64,000 bases of DNA from Jaltomata sinuosa. Lineage: Eukaryota; Streptophyta; Magnoliopsida; Solanales; Solanaceae. Each line of letters opens with the position of its first letter. Position 1 is the stretch's first letter. The stretch covers positions 928,968 through 992,967 of the forward strand of contig QJPP01002912.1 in assembly GCA_003996215.1 (NCBI GenBank), given 5' to 3'. The notes under the pieces are model-generated. The model was given only the letters and a program-made list of their open reading frames with translations. It searched no databases and was not told the origin of the DNA. Positions 12,601 to 24,500 of this stretch are shown here, one piece after another. A program made the position numbers and the translations under genes.

Positions 12601-13214
12601 GGAGTATAAGGGTGAGAGAGAGTGGGCTGGGCTGGTCAGGCGAATAAAGAAGTGGGCTGGGGTTGATTTTGGCCCAAATTGCCGAAAACAAATGGGGGTT
12701 ATAAGGGTGGGTTTAAATTGTGGTCACATTTAATTTTGCCACTTTAGGTTTAGGAAATAGCCGATTTGGGAAAGAATAGCTAGAATTCGGCTAAAATCGA
12801 AATAATAGTCTTAGAGATGAATTAGTTAAAATTAATTTTGAGCTTCAATAAATTAAAACAATTATAAACAATTATCATATTTGACACATAATTATCTCTT
12901 TAATTAATTATAAAATCAATTTTTCAATTAATTCCCATTTGAATTAATTTTGGAGGAAAATTAAACGTTCAATTCTTAAATAGGATTTTTCTTGTGAATT
13001 TAAACTCTAAATAGCTCTTAAAGTAAACTTTATATAAATTTCACATAACTAAATATGAAAAAAATATAAATTATTACTCAGAACTATCATAAAGTTTATT
13101 TGAAAATTATTTTATCCCACTTTTTTACAAAAATAATTATTTCAAAAATTATTTAAAATTTAAAAAGGCTCAAGATTAATTCGTAATGTGGCAGGTAAAA
13201 ATTGAGTGTCAACA

Positions 13215-13230
13215 ACTGCCCCTCCCTTTG
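13215..13230 (-). other. Polypurine tract of the Ogre-like element
   Basis: On the minus strand CAAAGGGAGGGGCAGT lies directly before the 3' LTR start TGTTGACAC. A purine run in this place primes plus-strand DNA synthesis in LTR retrotransposons. Confidence 0.8.
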
Positions 13231-14154
13231 GGTAGGGTGAGTGTAATGAAACCTTGGCAAAGGGTTTTGACGTTCCCAATTTGTATCCGACCACAAGTCC
13301 ATCCTCGGGAGGTGGTTGGTTTTAGCACGAATTTCAAGGAATCATGGTCAAACTCTGGTATTCAGTTTCCTACATATCTCAGGTTACATGAGAATTCAGG
13401 CCACTTATAGTTCAAGATGCTTGATTTTACGCACGATTTTCAAGGAATTTCAAACTTTCCCAGTTTTAGAGTACGGAGAGACCAGAAAGCTGGGGAGTAG
13501 GAGGACTGGGGGGAGTTAGGAATGAAGCCGAGTTTTCATCATAGAGCCCGCCTACATATCCCAAGACTTGAGAATCAGGCTGCTTGTAGTTCGACTCAAT
13601 CGGTGTAAAATGTAATCTTTATGTTAAGACGACCTTTGGCTCGGGATGAGTGACGAATAAGTTGAGCTATAGAAAAGAGGCTTGTAACCTTTCAACTAAG
13701 AATGTGTTGCACTTCAAACCCATAAGTAAGATTTTACATGGACATAATTTTCAAAGCTCGAGGTGTATCACCACTCGGATTTGAAAGGAAAGAATATTTC
13801 TCCCAACGCGGGTTCAAAAAATACCCTGGATGAGAAACTAAGACCCAAAGATAGGAAATACCCACATGCATGCTGATAGGGGTGTGGTTTGATGGTGGTG
13901 GTGAGTTGTTCCTTAGTTCGCATCCAAAGAGTTTGATGTCCCTCTCCAGACTGTGTCACAAGTTGCTGCTAAGAAAAAGTTCCATGTTGTGATGCATCCT
14001 TTTTGGTGTAGTCCGCACCTGTGGTTTTGCTTTTGAGAATTTTATCCTTCTTGGATGCTCTCAACAATATCTTGAAACCAAATGGTTAGTAGTAAATGAA
14101 TTCAGCAAGGAGAGATATCTCCGTACCTCATTTTCCTTTATATGTTGTTTCTTG

Positions 14155-14350
14155 AGGAATATGACGTCCTTTCCTGTCTCTGTTTTAGGAAATGGCCACT
14201 TCCATGATAGTTAAACATGATAGCCTTCTTGGCTATCAGATAAGATTGCTTGTGTAGCAATTTTTGAATAATGACGGCCTTCTGATTGTTTAAGGGCATT
14301 CTCTTGAATGTGATAGCCTTCTTGGCTTTTGGCGGTGGTATTTTGCATAT
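14155..14350. repeat. Short repeats around GATAGCCTTCTTGGC
   Basis: GATAGCCTTCTTGGCT occurs at about 14219 and 14310, with weaker relatives (GACGTCCTTTCCTG, GACGGCCTTCTGATTG) between and before them at about 45-60-bp spacing. This looks like a decayed array next to the clearer 70-bp array. Confidence 0.5.
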
Positions 14351-14419
14351 GTCTTTGGGGTAGATCACGCGTATCTTCCGCATTGACACGACTAACAGCC
14401 ACTCCTTGGATTGTCAGGC

Positions 14420-14915
14420 TTTGGGTAATCTATCATATCACCCGACTTTGGATAGAGGCATCTTACAGACGCCTTTAATTTGCCAGCTTTCGAGTAATAT
14501 TGCACATTATCCGACTTTGGATAGAGGCGTCTAATAGATATCCTTCGAATTGCCAGTTTTTGGGTAATCCTGAACTTTTATCTGATCTTGGATGTGACGT
14601 GACTTACAGATTTCCCTCGAATTATTAGCCTTTGGGTAATCCTGCACAATATCAACGTGGATATGTCGCGACTTATGGATAACCCTTGGACCATCCATTT
14701 TTGGTAGTCTTGCACTTTATCCAATTTTGGATATCGTTGCGACTTATGCGTTACCTTTGAACTGTCAATCTTCAGGTGATCTTGCACACTATCCAGTTTC
14801 AAATATCATTGCGTCTTACAAATAGCTCTTAGTTCTGTCAAGTTTCGGGCAATCTTACACACTATCCAATTTCGAATATCGTTGTGACTTATAGATAACT
14901 TTTGACCTTGATGAC
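14420..14915. repeat. 70-bp tandem array, about seven diverged copies
   Basis: Unit starts marked by GGGTAATC-like words lie at about 14424, 14491, 14562, 14634, 14703, 14773 and 14846, giving a period of 70-72 bp. Each unit continues as TTGCACA-TATCC-RATTTTGGATAT and ends in a variable CTTATAGATAACCTTTGA-like part. Copies differ at many positions, so the array is not new. Confidence 0.8.
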
Positions 14916-15234
14916 AGGTGGTATATAACAGCATCTTCCGGCGATTGATGCTTTCGAATAAAGGTGCATAAAATATCCTTGATGTCAGACCTCTTAGCCT
15001 TGTGCAATGCAGGACATAAATATGCCGGATACCAGACTTGGCATAATAAATGATAGTGATATCCTCAACGTCAGACTCTTTCGCCTCACGTAATTTTGTA
15101 TATAAGCATGATAAGGTCGATCCTGTGCAGCTAGTGCGACTTGGGGACACCTAATGAATGTCATCCTCTTTGAAGCCAACTGGAAGAGGGACATAATCTT
15201 CGCAGGGGATGTGTGTCTGCGATATATGATGATG

Positions 15235-15570
15235 ATGGTCTTCTTGATATGCAAATATGAATGGCCTTCTCAGCATGGTCCTCTTGACATGGAAATATGA
15301 ATGGCCCTCTCGGAATGGTCCTCTTGACATGGCCCTCTCGGCATGTCAATATGAATGGCCCTCTTGGCATGGTCCTCTTGACATGACCCTCTTGGCAAGG
15401 TCTTCTTGACATGGCCCTCTCGGCATGGTCCTATTGACATGCAAATATGAATGGCCCTTTTGGCATGGTCCTCTTGACATGGCCCTCTCGGCATGGTCCT
15501 CTTGATATGCAAATATGAATGGCCCTCTTGGCATGAAAATATGAATGGACCTCTTGGCATGCTCCTGCGA
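15235..15570. repeat. 29-bp tandem array (GGCCCTCTCGGCATG / GTCCTCTTGACATG)
   Basis: Two half-units, GGCCCTCTCGGCATG (15 bp) and GTCCTCTTGACATG (14 bp), alternate through this stretch. They are interrupted at intervals by a GCAAATATGAAT spacer, which gives a higher-order pattern. On the minus strand it is open in three frames and reads as repeated ARG-GLY-PRO-CYS-type words, which explains the three overlapping open frames here. Confidence 0.85.
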
Positions 15571-15810
15571 TATGATGCCATACAATATGATGCAACATAA
15601 TAAAATATGATGCAATGAGATATGTAATAATAAGATGCGACACCATGTTATGCCAGGTGATGCAATATGGTACAATGTGATGCCATACAACATGATGCAA
15701 TGTGATGTAGTGAAGCATGATGCAAATGTGAATACAAAATGCGATGCCATGCAGCATTATGCAACGTGAATGCAAAATGCGATGCCATGTAGCATGATGC
15801 AACGTCCCAT
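15570..15810. repeat. TGATGCA-rich short-period array
   Basis: Words such as ATGATGCAA, GTGATGCCATAC and GCGATGCCATG recur about every 10-11 or 20-22 bp. It directly follows the 29-bp array. Period and phase should be measured by autocorrelation. Confidence 0.7.
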
Positions 15811-17040
15811 AGGGATGTCATGAAAACATCACCTTTGGTCTTAATGTCATCTCCTTTGTGGGTACCTGCGCTCAAGGCAAATGGTTCGCAGACACAGTGT
15901 CACTTTTATCAGCGACTACAGTCAAGATTTGAAAGATTTTAAAGACAGCGTCTATGAAGATGATTAAAATAACTATAAAAATGTGAGCTAAATGGTCGTG
16001 CCTGCTTCCAGGGACAACCATGAATACCATTTTTTGAAAATTTTATGTTCGGGGTGATACCTGTCTTGCCAGGCATTGGTGGGGAGTGTTGTTGCTCTTT
16101 GTTTGGTGCCCCCAATTTGAAGCTGACCGAGATGTCCTGATCCCTTTTGGGGATTTAAGAACGTTGTCGGGTTCTCTTTATCTGGTAGTTTATGTGAACA
16201 ACCAGAAAATTTATCCGCTTTAGGGGCTTTTGCCTCTTTGGACTCTTCCTGCTATTTTGGGCTTTTCTCGCCAAATTTTAAATCATCTAGTCTTGTGCCG
16301 GATAACGCGGGACCGCTTTCTGATATACTTTTGGGGACAACCTGCATCCACCAAAAAATTGTTAGTTTTGTCGAAACCGGCCTGTGTTGTCCTCCTTCGA
16401 TCTTCTGCTCCTGGTTTTGTCTTCTCCGTATGCTTTCCAATCTCTGGTACTTGTCACCCTCGACTCACTCCGAACCAAGGTAGACATAAGACAAAATCAC
16501 ATTAAAGGAGTAAAACTAATCTTTGTAAATATTTTTCAAACAAGTTCTTTGGAAAACAAAGAGTTTAAAGATGTTTTGAAAATGTCTCTGCCTGTCATGT
16601 CATGTGCTATCTCGACAACTGCCCTTTATTCGGGGTCTTGACATTCCCGACATACTGCTGGTGGACTACAGAGGTCCTTCGTCATCCTATCTGGGGAACT
16701 TGAAAGATGATTTTCAAGAAATCTATCATAGCCGGGGATTAATCCATATAGGACTGGGGATTTCTTTGAAGTAGACTTTGATCTCTCGGTGCTGGGGAAT
16801 TCCTCGAAGCTTAATGTGGGACTCTTGAATGAAGCTTGGCGGAAATTTTGGGATCCTTCTCAAAATTTCTGACCCAGTTAAAGGTTTCTTAGCGGATTTT
16901 ATTCCTTCCGGCAAGAGACTTGAGACTCTGTGGGGATCGCGAGATTCTTTCTCGCTATCTCCTTTGGTTGCTCTTTGGAATACTCTGCATTCTTGCTAGG
17001 GAACTTCTTTGGAGTCTAATGTTCTTTGTCTTTTGAATAT

Positions 17041-17300
17041 TTGAGATTCCTTTCTCAAAAATTCTGCCCCAGTTTCCATTTCCTGGGCGATACGGATGAA
17101 CCATTGTGGCATTTGCGTATCTACAAGCATCCTCTTGTCTTGTTGGCAACAACCTTCATCTTCTGAATTTTTGAGATTCCTTTCTCAAAAATTCTGCCCC
17201 AGTTACCATTTCCTGGGGTGATATGACCGAACCATTGTGGCGCCTACGTATCCCGTTGAGGCAGGGATCCGTTCAAACGTAGTTCCCACACTTATAGTGG
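17041..17300. repeat. 130-bp direct duplication
   Basis: TTGAGATTCCTTTCTCAAAA starts at 17041 and again at 17171, each followed by ATTCTGCCCCAGT, CCATTTCCTGGG, GAACCATTGTGGC and a CTACGTATC-like word. A weaker third copy (CTTCTCAAAATTTCTGACCC) is near 16855. Confidence 0.8.
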
Positions 17301-17513
17301 GAGATTATTGGAAATAATTAAAGGGATGACCGAGGCCGACAAATGCCACCTACGTATCTCATTCTTGAGAATTCAGGTCAAACGTAGTTCGTACGGGGAA
17401 AGATAGATTTTCCTAAGGGGTTGACTAGGGATATTTTTAGCTATTACAAAGCATAAAATGATTACAATCAGGAAATGCGATTACAGGGAAATGAAATTAA
17501 AGGAAAACTATCC

Positions 17514-18490
17514 CTAAACAAAGTATCTCTTCACAGCATCGGAATTTATCGGTTTGGTCCACACTTGACCTTCCATTTCGGATAGGATCAGAGCTTCTCC
17601 GGATAACACTTTCTGGATGACATACGGGCCTTGCCAATAGGGTGCAAACTTTCCTTTGTATTCCTCCTGGTGGGGAAAAATGCGCTTGAGAACCAGTTGT
17701 CCTACAACAAACATGCAATCTCTCACTCTTTTATTGAATGCACGAATTATTCTTTGCTGGTACAACTAACCATGGCATACGACACTCATCCTTTTCTCAT
17801 CAAACAACATGAGTTGCTCATGATGGGCACGAACCAATTCTTCATTGTTCAGTCCGGCTTCTCGAATGATCCTAAGAGATGGTATTTCCACTTTCGCAGG
17901 TATCACTGCTTCCTACCCATACACCAATATATAAGGGGTCTCCCCGGTTGAAGTCCTGACGGTCGTCCGGTATCTCAATAAAGCATAAGGAAACATCTCG
18001 TGCCAATATCGATGATGGTCGACCATTTTTCTCAAGATCTTCTTGATATTCTTGTTAGCGGCTTCTACAGCTCCGTTCATTTGTGGTCGGTATGTGGTTG
18101 AATTACAGTGAGTGATCTTGAATTGCTCACATATTTATTTCATCCAGTGGCTATTTATATTTGTTCCATTATCGGTAATAATTGACTCGGGGATCCCGAA
18201 TCGACAGATTAGTTTTTTTTAACAAAATTGGCTACAACCTTTTTGGTCACAGACTTGTAAGAAGCAGCTTCTACCCACTTGGTGAAGTAATCAATAGCTA
18301 CCAAAATGAATCTGTGTCTATTCGAGGCAGACGGCTCGATGAGACCAATGACATCCATGCCCCAGGCTACAAAAGGCCAAGGTGTACTCATTGCATGAAG
18401 CTTGCTAGGTGGCACTCGAATAAAATCCCCGTGGATCTGGCACTTGTGAAATTTCTGTACGAACTTGCTACAATCATTTTCCATGGTCAT
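17514..18490 (-). pseudogene. Ogre-like integrase, broken
   Basis: This integrase would insert the cDNA copy. On the minus strand the block from 18490 begins inside the zinc-binding N-terminal part (CQIHGDFI, PPSKLHAMSTPWPFVAWGMD) and gives the first core Asp in WGMDVIG and then AIDYFTKWVEA. The next frame holds ESIITDNGTN (second Asp, near 18180) and QMNGAVEAANKNIKK (the Glu, near 18080), so the D-D-E set is still readable. RYRTTVRTSTGETPY follows. The C-terminal part (17765-17514) keeps GKFAPYWQGPYVI. In-frame stops occur after HWMK, after LVYG and after VCHG, and the frame changes near 18210 and 17765. The lineage assignment rests on the neighbouring domains. Confidence 0.85.
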
Positions 18491-18786
18491 CCAGAATTAT
18501 CCAGTTCGCAAAATCTTCTTGGCTAGGGTGAACCCATTCATGTGGGGACCATACACTCCAGCGTGTGCCTCTTCCAATAGTCTTGTGGCTTCAACCGAAT
18601 CAACGCATCTTAAGAATCCAAGGTACGGAGTCCTCCTGTACAGGATTTCTCCATTTAGGAAAAAGTTGTTGGCCATTCGATGAATGGTTTATTTTGGTTG
18701 GTGGTCACATCTTTGGGATAGACTCCAACTTCTAGATATCTCTTGATATCATAATACCATGGTTTTCCGTCTAATTTTGCTTCGAC

Positions 18787-19656
18787 TTACGCACAGTGCG
18801 TAGGTTGTTCTTTGAGACCTATTATCAATGGATCGATATAATTCTTATCGGGATGTTGAATAATGGAGGATATGGTTTCCAAGGCATCGGCAAACTCATT
18901 CTGAATCCTTGGTGTATGCTTGAATTCAATTTTCCTGAATCTCTTGCACAAATTTTGAACAATCTTGACATATGACATGATCTTGGGGTTCTTCACAACC
19001 TATTCACCTTGAACTTGGTGAATTAGCAAATAGGAATCACCTATGACCAAAAGTTCTCAGACATTCATATCAATAGCTAGTTGGATACCGAGAATACAAG
19101 ATTCATACTCAGCCATGTTATTAGTGCATGGGAAATAAAGTTTGGCTATCACCGGATAGTGCTGACCAGTTTCTGATACCAAGACTGCCCCAATTCCCGA
19201 ACCTTTGAAGTTCATCGCTCCGTCGAAGAACAATCTCCAACCGGGGTATGACTCGGCAATATCCTCACCTACGAACAGAATCTCTTCATCGGGGAAGTAA
19301 GTTTGGAGCAGTTCATAATCTTCATCAATTGCATTTTCTGCTAAATGATCTGCTAAGGCCTATCCCTTGATTGCTTTTTGAGTTGCATATATGATGTCGA
19401 ACTCACCTAGCAACATTTGCCATTTGGCCAATTTCCCCGTAGGCATGGCCTTTTGGAATATGTACTTCAGGGGATCCATTCTAGAAATGAGATATGTCTT
19501 ATAGGACGACAAATAATCTCTCAACTTCTGAGTGATCCAAGCCAAAGCACAACAAGTCTTTTCTAACAAAGTATAACGAGCCTCGCATGGAGTGAACTTT
19601 TTACTCAGATAATAAATCGCTCGTTCTTTCTTTCTGGTTTCATCATGTTGTCCTAG
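18787..19656 (-). pseudogene. Ogre-like RNase H and second (archaeal-type) RNase H, broken
   Basis: Downstream of reverse transcriptase, 19656-19360 carries the connection/RNase H part (IYYLSKKFTPCEARYTLLEK is the family pattern; here IIYLSKKFTP, YTLLEKTCCALAW, LAKWQMLLGEFDI). A second RNase H follows at about 19240-18840 with FFDGAMNFKGSGIGAVLV, NNMAEYESCILGIQLAID and VIGDS. A duplicated RNase H of this kind is the hallmark of the Tat lineage. One stop lies before LADHL, one before ELLVIGDS (Arg codon to TGA) and one after VQGE. All are single substitutions in an otherwise continuous frame. Confidence 0.85.
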
Positions 19657-19659
19657 GAT

Positions 19660-20859
19660 TCATCCAAAGGCATTTTCTGAAACCGATAGATATATCAATA
19701 ATGGGCTCCCTTCTCTCGGAGGAACCAATATCGGAGGACTGGACAAGTAGTCCTTGATATGATCAAAAGCTTGCTGGCACTCCTTGGTCCAACCAGTCGG
19801 CGCATCTTTCTTTAATAACTTGAAAATACGTTCACAAATGACCTTTGATTGAGCTATGAATAGACTAATATAATTCATCCTTCCCAGGAAACTCATGACC
19901 TCTTTCTTGGTCTTCGGGGGAGGCAACTCCTGAATTGCTTTGATCTTTGAAGGTTTGAGCTCGATGCCCCTTCTACTGACTATAAAACCCAACAATTTGC
20001 CAGCTGGCACCCCGAAAGCACATTTGGCGGGGTTTAGCTTTAGATTGTATTTTCGCAGGCGGTCAAAAAACTTCCTCAAATGGGTTATGTGATCCGAACT
20101 CTCGCGGGATTTAACAATCACGTCATCCACGTATACCTCAATATCCTTATGAATTATGTCATGGAAAATGGTTGTGATGGCTTGCATATAAGTAGCACCC
20201 GCATTTTTGAGACCAAATGGCATCACTCGGTAATGGTAGATACCCCAGGGGGTGATAAAGGCTATTTTCTTCTCATCATCTTCATCCATTAAGATCTGAT
20301 GGTATCCAGCAAAACAATCCACGAATGACTGCATTTCGTGCTTCGCGCAGTTATCGATAAGGATATGGATATTGGGCAATGGGAAGTTGTCTTTGGGACT
20401 GGCCCTGTTCAGGTCTTGATAATCTACACAGATTATGATCTTCCCATCTTTCTTAGGAACTGGGATGATATTGGCCAACCAGGTTGGATACTTTGTAACC
20501 CCTACCACTCCAGACTGAATCTGTTTGGTAACTTCTTCTTTGATCTTCAGACTTAGATCTGGCTTGAACTTTCGAATCTTCTGCTTGGTGGGATCAAACC
20601 CTGGATTAATAGGCATATTGTGGGAGACTATGTCTGTACTTAGCCCTGGCATATCGTTGTAGGCCCAAGAAAATATGTCGATGTATTCTTGGAGCAATAT
20701 GATAAGTTCTCTTTTTTGTGTTTCTGTCAAATGGACACTGATTCTGGTTTCTTTGACTTCTTGGTCATCTCCTACATTGACCATCTCAGATTCCTCTAGA
20801 TTAGTCTTTTCTCGGTTCTCAAAGTCTTTTAATTCCTCTGTCAAGTCTTTGGGAACCAT
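19660..20859 (-). pseudogene. Ogre-like reverse transcriptase (399-codon open block)
   Basis: This is the longest open block of the element. It copies element RNA into DNA in the cytoplasmic particle. Residues 91-165 contain the fingers region (IIPVPKKDGK, CVDYQDLNRASPKDNFPLP). D181 in DCFAGYHQI is the first catalytic Asp, and YVDD at 243-246 (EVYVDDVIVKS) gives the other two. MPFGLKNAGATYM and LGFIVSRRGIE are also typical. The start at 20859 is probably inside a longer polyprotein, because it follows the presumed intron and the preceding frame EEYNEETMVPKDL is continuous with it. It ends at a stop just after SENAFG, where the family continues into RNase H, so the polyprotein is truncated. 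The enzyme motifs themselves look intact. Confidence 0.9.
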
Positions 20860-20914
20860 AGTTTCTTCATTATATTCCTCAAAATCATCGTCACCTAGCT
20901 CAGTTTGTTCGTTA

Positions 20915-21200
20915 AGCCCTTAACATGACATGACAATGGCAGGTTTTAACTTATTATTATTGAAACCAAAACAAAATGGGTTAGATAATAATAAGAAAAT
21001 AAAAATAAATCTTTAAATGGTGAATATTTTCAAAATAAGGAGGCTTTCATTTGAAATTCAGAAATATTTACAAACTATGTCTACAACCTACATGAATGTA
21101 GGTTCATGCCTTTTAGAAAGCAGTAAACAGTACGAGGAAATTCAAAATATAAAGGGCGGGTTGTGGAGCCTCATCCGGACCGTCGCCGAATTTTGTAAAA
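20915..21200 (-). other. Probable intron between protease and reverse transcriptase
   Basis: On the minus strand this stretch is very AT-rich and has stops in all frames. It ends in a pyrimidine-rich, AG-poor run before candidate acceptors near 20925, after which the reverse transcriptase reading frame opens. Candidate donors (GTAGAC, TAGGTTGT) lie near 21215 and 21085. An intron at exactly this place is established for Ogre elements. A 20-bp hairpin, AACCTACA-TGAA-TGTAGGTT, is at 21085-21104. The exact splice sites are not determined from sequence alone. Confidence 0.55.
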
Positions 21201-21563
21201 CAAAGTCTTTGTCTACCTAGCCGAGTGGAGAGCAACCAAGGGAATGGCGACCCATTTTTGCAACTTCTTGCCGGGTTTGAGGTTCCTGATTGTGGTTGTT
21301 TTGGGAGCTTCTTCCACGATAGCATCACACTCCTCAAATAGATCCCCTATTCCATCCTCCAACACATCGCTTGGAGGACTGACGCGTACTGGGAACGATT
21401 GATACAAATGAGGAAAAGGCTTGGGCAGTCCTGACCTCTTTTATTCTTTGTTGCTGGCTTTACATTCTTGGGTCACATACCCCAATCCGTGCTTTCTCAA
21501 CTGTTTAAGGATACTTAAAGGTTCGATACGACCGTCAGAGTTCCTTCTTAGCCCCGAGCCTAG

Positions 21564-24500
21564 TTAATAACCACACCTCAGTATTGTGGTCGCAAGCATC
21601 TTGTAAATGGGAGGCATAGGAATTTGAGGAGATAGGTCATCTTCTGTGGCATTCACAATTTCCACCGTGTAGAAGTCACTTTCTCTTGGGACCTCTTCGA
21701 TTGTGGGGACACAGCCGTTTGGGCGACTCAGGTGGCTTCCCTCTCCATGGATTGCCACTTCATTCCCTTCCCAAAATAACTTCACCATTTGGTGCAAGGT
21801 TGATGGCACGGCCCCAGCTTCATGGATCCATGGCCGTCCCAAAAGAAAATTGTAACTAGTGGTAATATCCATGACTTGTAACTCTGCCCAAAATTCAGCG
21901 GGTCCCATTTGGATGTATAGGTTGACTTCTCCAAGGGTATCTCTCTGTCCTCCATCGAAGGCCCTCACATTGACCCTGCTTTAACGGATCTTTCCCAATT
22001 TGTATTCCAACTGTGTCAGTGTTAACAATGGACAAATGTTCAATCCTGATCCGTCATCGATCAGTACCCTATTCACAACCTTTTCTTAACTCTCAATAGT
22101 GATATGTAGAGCCTTGTTGTGCGTCACGCCTCCAAAAGGTAACTCATCATCACTGAAACAGATGCAGTGGCTTACTAAGACTTGGCTTATCATGGCAGTC
22201 AAGTTTTCTGCACTGGTACCTGTGGCCACATAAGATTCATTAAGAACCTTGAGTAATGCATGTTTGTGGTACAGGGAACTTATGAGCAATGCCCAAATAG
22301 AAATTTGAGCGGGGTTTTTTTCCAAGTGCTTCAAAATCGAGTACTTTTTTGGTTGTATTCTTCTCCAAAACTCTTCTGCTTCGCCTTCAGTGATTTGCCT
22401 TTTCTGCAGACTCTTCTTGTAAGCATCATCTGCCAGATTATTGGGGACATAAAATCTCCCAGATCTTGTCATGCCGTGAGTTACGGTGGCTTTAATTACG
22501 AACTCTTTTTCAGCCGGCACCAACACAGCAAATTGCGGCTTCTCCGTGATGCTCAAAGCAGCTACAGACCTTTCTAGTTCCGCAGGCTTTCTGTGGCTCG
22601 CCGGAACTATGGACTTGTTTACGAACCATTCTTCCTCTATTTCGATCATGTTTACAGTGGCTCTTTCTTGATTCGGAAGTGGGTTGTTATTAACATTTGG
22701 CGGTGCTGTCTGTAAGGTGACTACCTTCTGATCGATCAAATCTTGAATCTTGTGGTTTAGATTGATGCAATCCTCTGTGATGTGTCTGGCGCCTCCAGAG
22801 TGATAAGCACAATGCCGATCAGCTTTGTATAAAGGAGAGTTGACGTTACCTGGTTTATGCTGAATGGGATGAACTAATCGAGCGGCCTTCAGTCTTTCAT
22901 ATAACTGAGTTCGGGTCTCGGCTAATTGAGTGAAAGTTCGAGGAACTTTTTTTCCAAATTTGGTTGGGTGAGACCGAGGTTAGCGGGAGGAGGAACCCGG
23001 TGGTTGTTCTGGTTTTCAGGAGCTCTTTGGTATACTGGAAAATTCTGGGGAGGTGCTTGGTAGGTGGATTGTATATTTGGGATTGGAGTTTGGTATATGG
23101 GTTGCACGTTTGGTTGTGGAGCTTGTTAAATAGTCTGAGTATACTAAATCGGTTGAGGATTTTGTGGAGCTGGAGGAGGGGTTATTGGAACAAGTGGCTT
23201 CTTTTAACCAGCTCTGAAGGGTTTATGTGGTTTTGGAGTGGTTTTGGACTAGGATTTAAGGACACCGAAGATACCTCCTCTCTCTTTTTCTTCGGGGGTC
23301 CGGTAGGTCCTGATGAAATCGGGGTTTTGGCGATTTTGCCACTGCAGAGCCCTTCTTCCACAATCTCTCCGATTTTGACTAAGTCGGCGAACTGGGTTTT
23401 TACCGCCGATATCATCTTGTCATAAACTTTTGACTCCTGAGCGCGCATAAACACCGCACTTATTTCTTCTTCACTCATAGGAGGCCAGACTCTCGCGGCC
23501 TCTTTTCTCCACCGGTAAGCATAATCCTTGAAATCTTCATTTGACTTATTCCTGATGCGTCCTAGGGAATATCGATCCGGGAAACCTTCTACGTTATATG
23601 CGAATCTCTGAGCGAAATCTCGAGCGAGATCGCTCCACTTGAACCACTGCTTCAATTCTTGGGAGGCAAACCATTCCAATGCCTCTACATTCAGGCTTCG
23701 ACTAAAGAGTCTAATTAGCAGGGCATCGTTTCTTCCAGCACCGACCATCTGATCATAGTAACTCCTTAGATGGGCTTTGCGACTCCCAACACCATTAAAG
23801 ATTTCAAATTTTGGAATTTTGAAACCTTTGGGCAGGTTCATCTCAGGGTGAATGCAGAGATCATCATAATCTTAGCCTTTCTCGTAAGGCAAACTCCGTA
23901 ACTCTCGAATCTGGGACATTTCTTCCCTTATTTGTGCCATATCGAGGTCGTATTTCATTTTTGTAGCCTTCAGCTCTCTTTATTTATCTTCATAATGATC
24001 TAGCTCAGGATTCACCTGGAGGATGTGGTATGGTTCTGTTATGGCATAGGAAGCGGGAGGTATGTTCTGCGCGGGTGGGAGCTGGACATGTGGAATATTA
24101 TTCGGGTATGTGGGGGTAAAATTATGTGGGTTAACTATGTTGGTGGCATTAGGATGGTTGTTTTGGGAGTTGTAGGTGTTTTATGGAGTGTTCTGGAGGT
24201 TTGGAGGGTTTTGTGTGAAATAGGCACCTGGATTGTTGTTCTGGTTAGTATGTTGAACAGGGGGAGTATGGGTCTGGTACAGGGACCTGACGAGGGAGGG
24301 TTTATTGTGGACAGGTTCGTTTGAAGGCCTGGGAATGGAAGAGGAGGGGATGTATTTTGGTTGATTTCCGGTTTGTGGAGAATTGAGTGGAGGGTTTTGA
24401 GGAGGGGGATGAGCATCACCCAAAGCAGGAGTATTGGCGGCGATTGCCAAGCTAGCCATGTCTTTCACCTTTTGCACTTCTTCCTGCATCTTTTCTAATT

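Larger units (their letters stand above)
8762..13214 (-). repeat. Ogre-like element 3' LTR (4453 bp)
   Basis: It runs from TATTTTGATCC at 8762 (the other LTR has TGTTTTGATCC, so the G-to-A change is in this copy) to TGTCAACA at 13214. On the minus strand it begins TGTTGACACTC. It matches 28921-34227 over its length, except that it lacks the 805-bp duplication and about 36 bp present at 29474-29509. A conserved open frame of 87 codons (9342-9605) exists in both LTRs but is most simply shared by descent. Confidence 0.92.
13231..17500 (-). other. Ogre-like 3' non-coding region
   Basis: About 4.3 kb lie between the end of integrase and the polypurine tract, without a credible gene. It is full of repeats: two blocks of a CTACGTA...ACGTAGTTC-like motif at each end, a 70-bp array, a 29-bp array, a TGATGCA array and a 130-bp duplication, each listed separately. 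A long, variable, repeat-rich 3' untranslated region is known for Ogre and related Tat elements. Several open frames of 80-130 codons here only read through the arrays. Confidence 0.75.

Noticed and set aside
14420..14915. CRISPR-like array
   Set aside because: The 70-bp units are contiguous and diverged, without constant repeats and unique spacers, and the DNA is plainly plant retrotransposon sequence.
15161..15802. Several overlapping minus-strand frames of 75-134 codons
   Set aside because: They only translate the 29-bp and TGATGCA arrays; repeated units without stops stay open in several frames.
20080..20292. Plus-strand frame opposite the reverse transcriptase
   Set aside because: Shadow of the strongly coding minus strand; no family resemblance.
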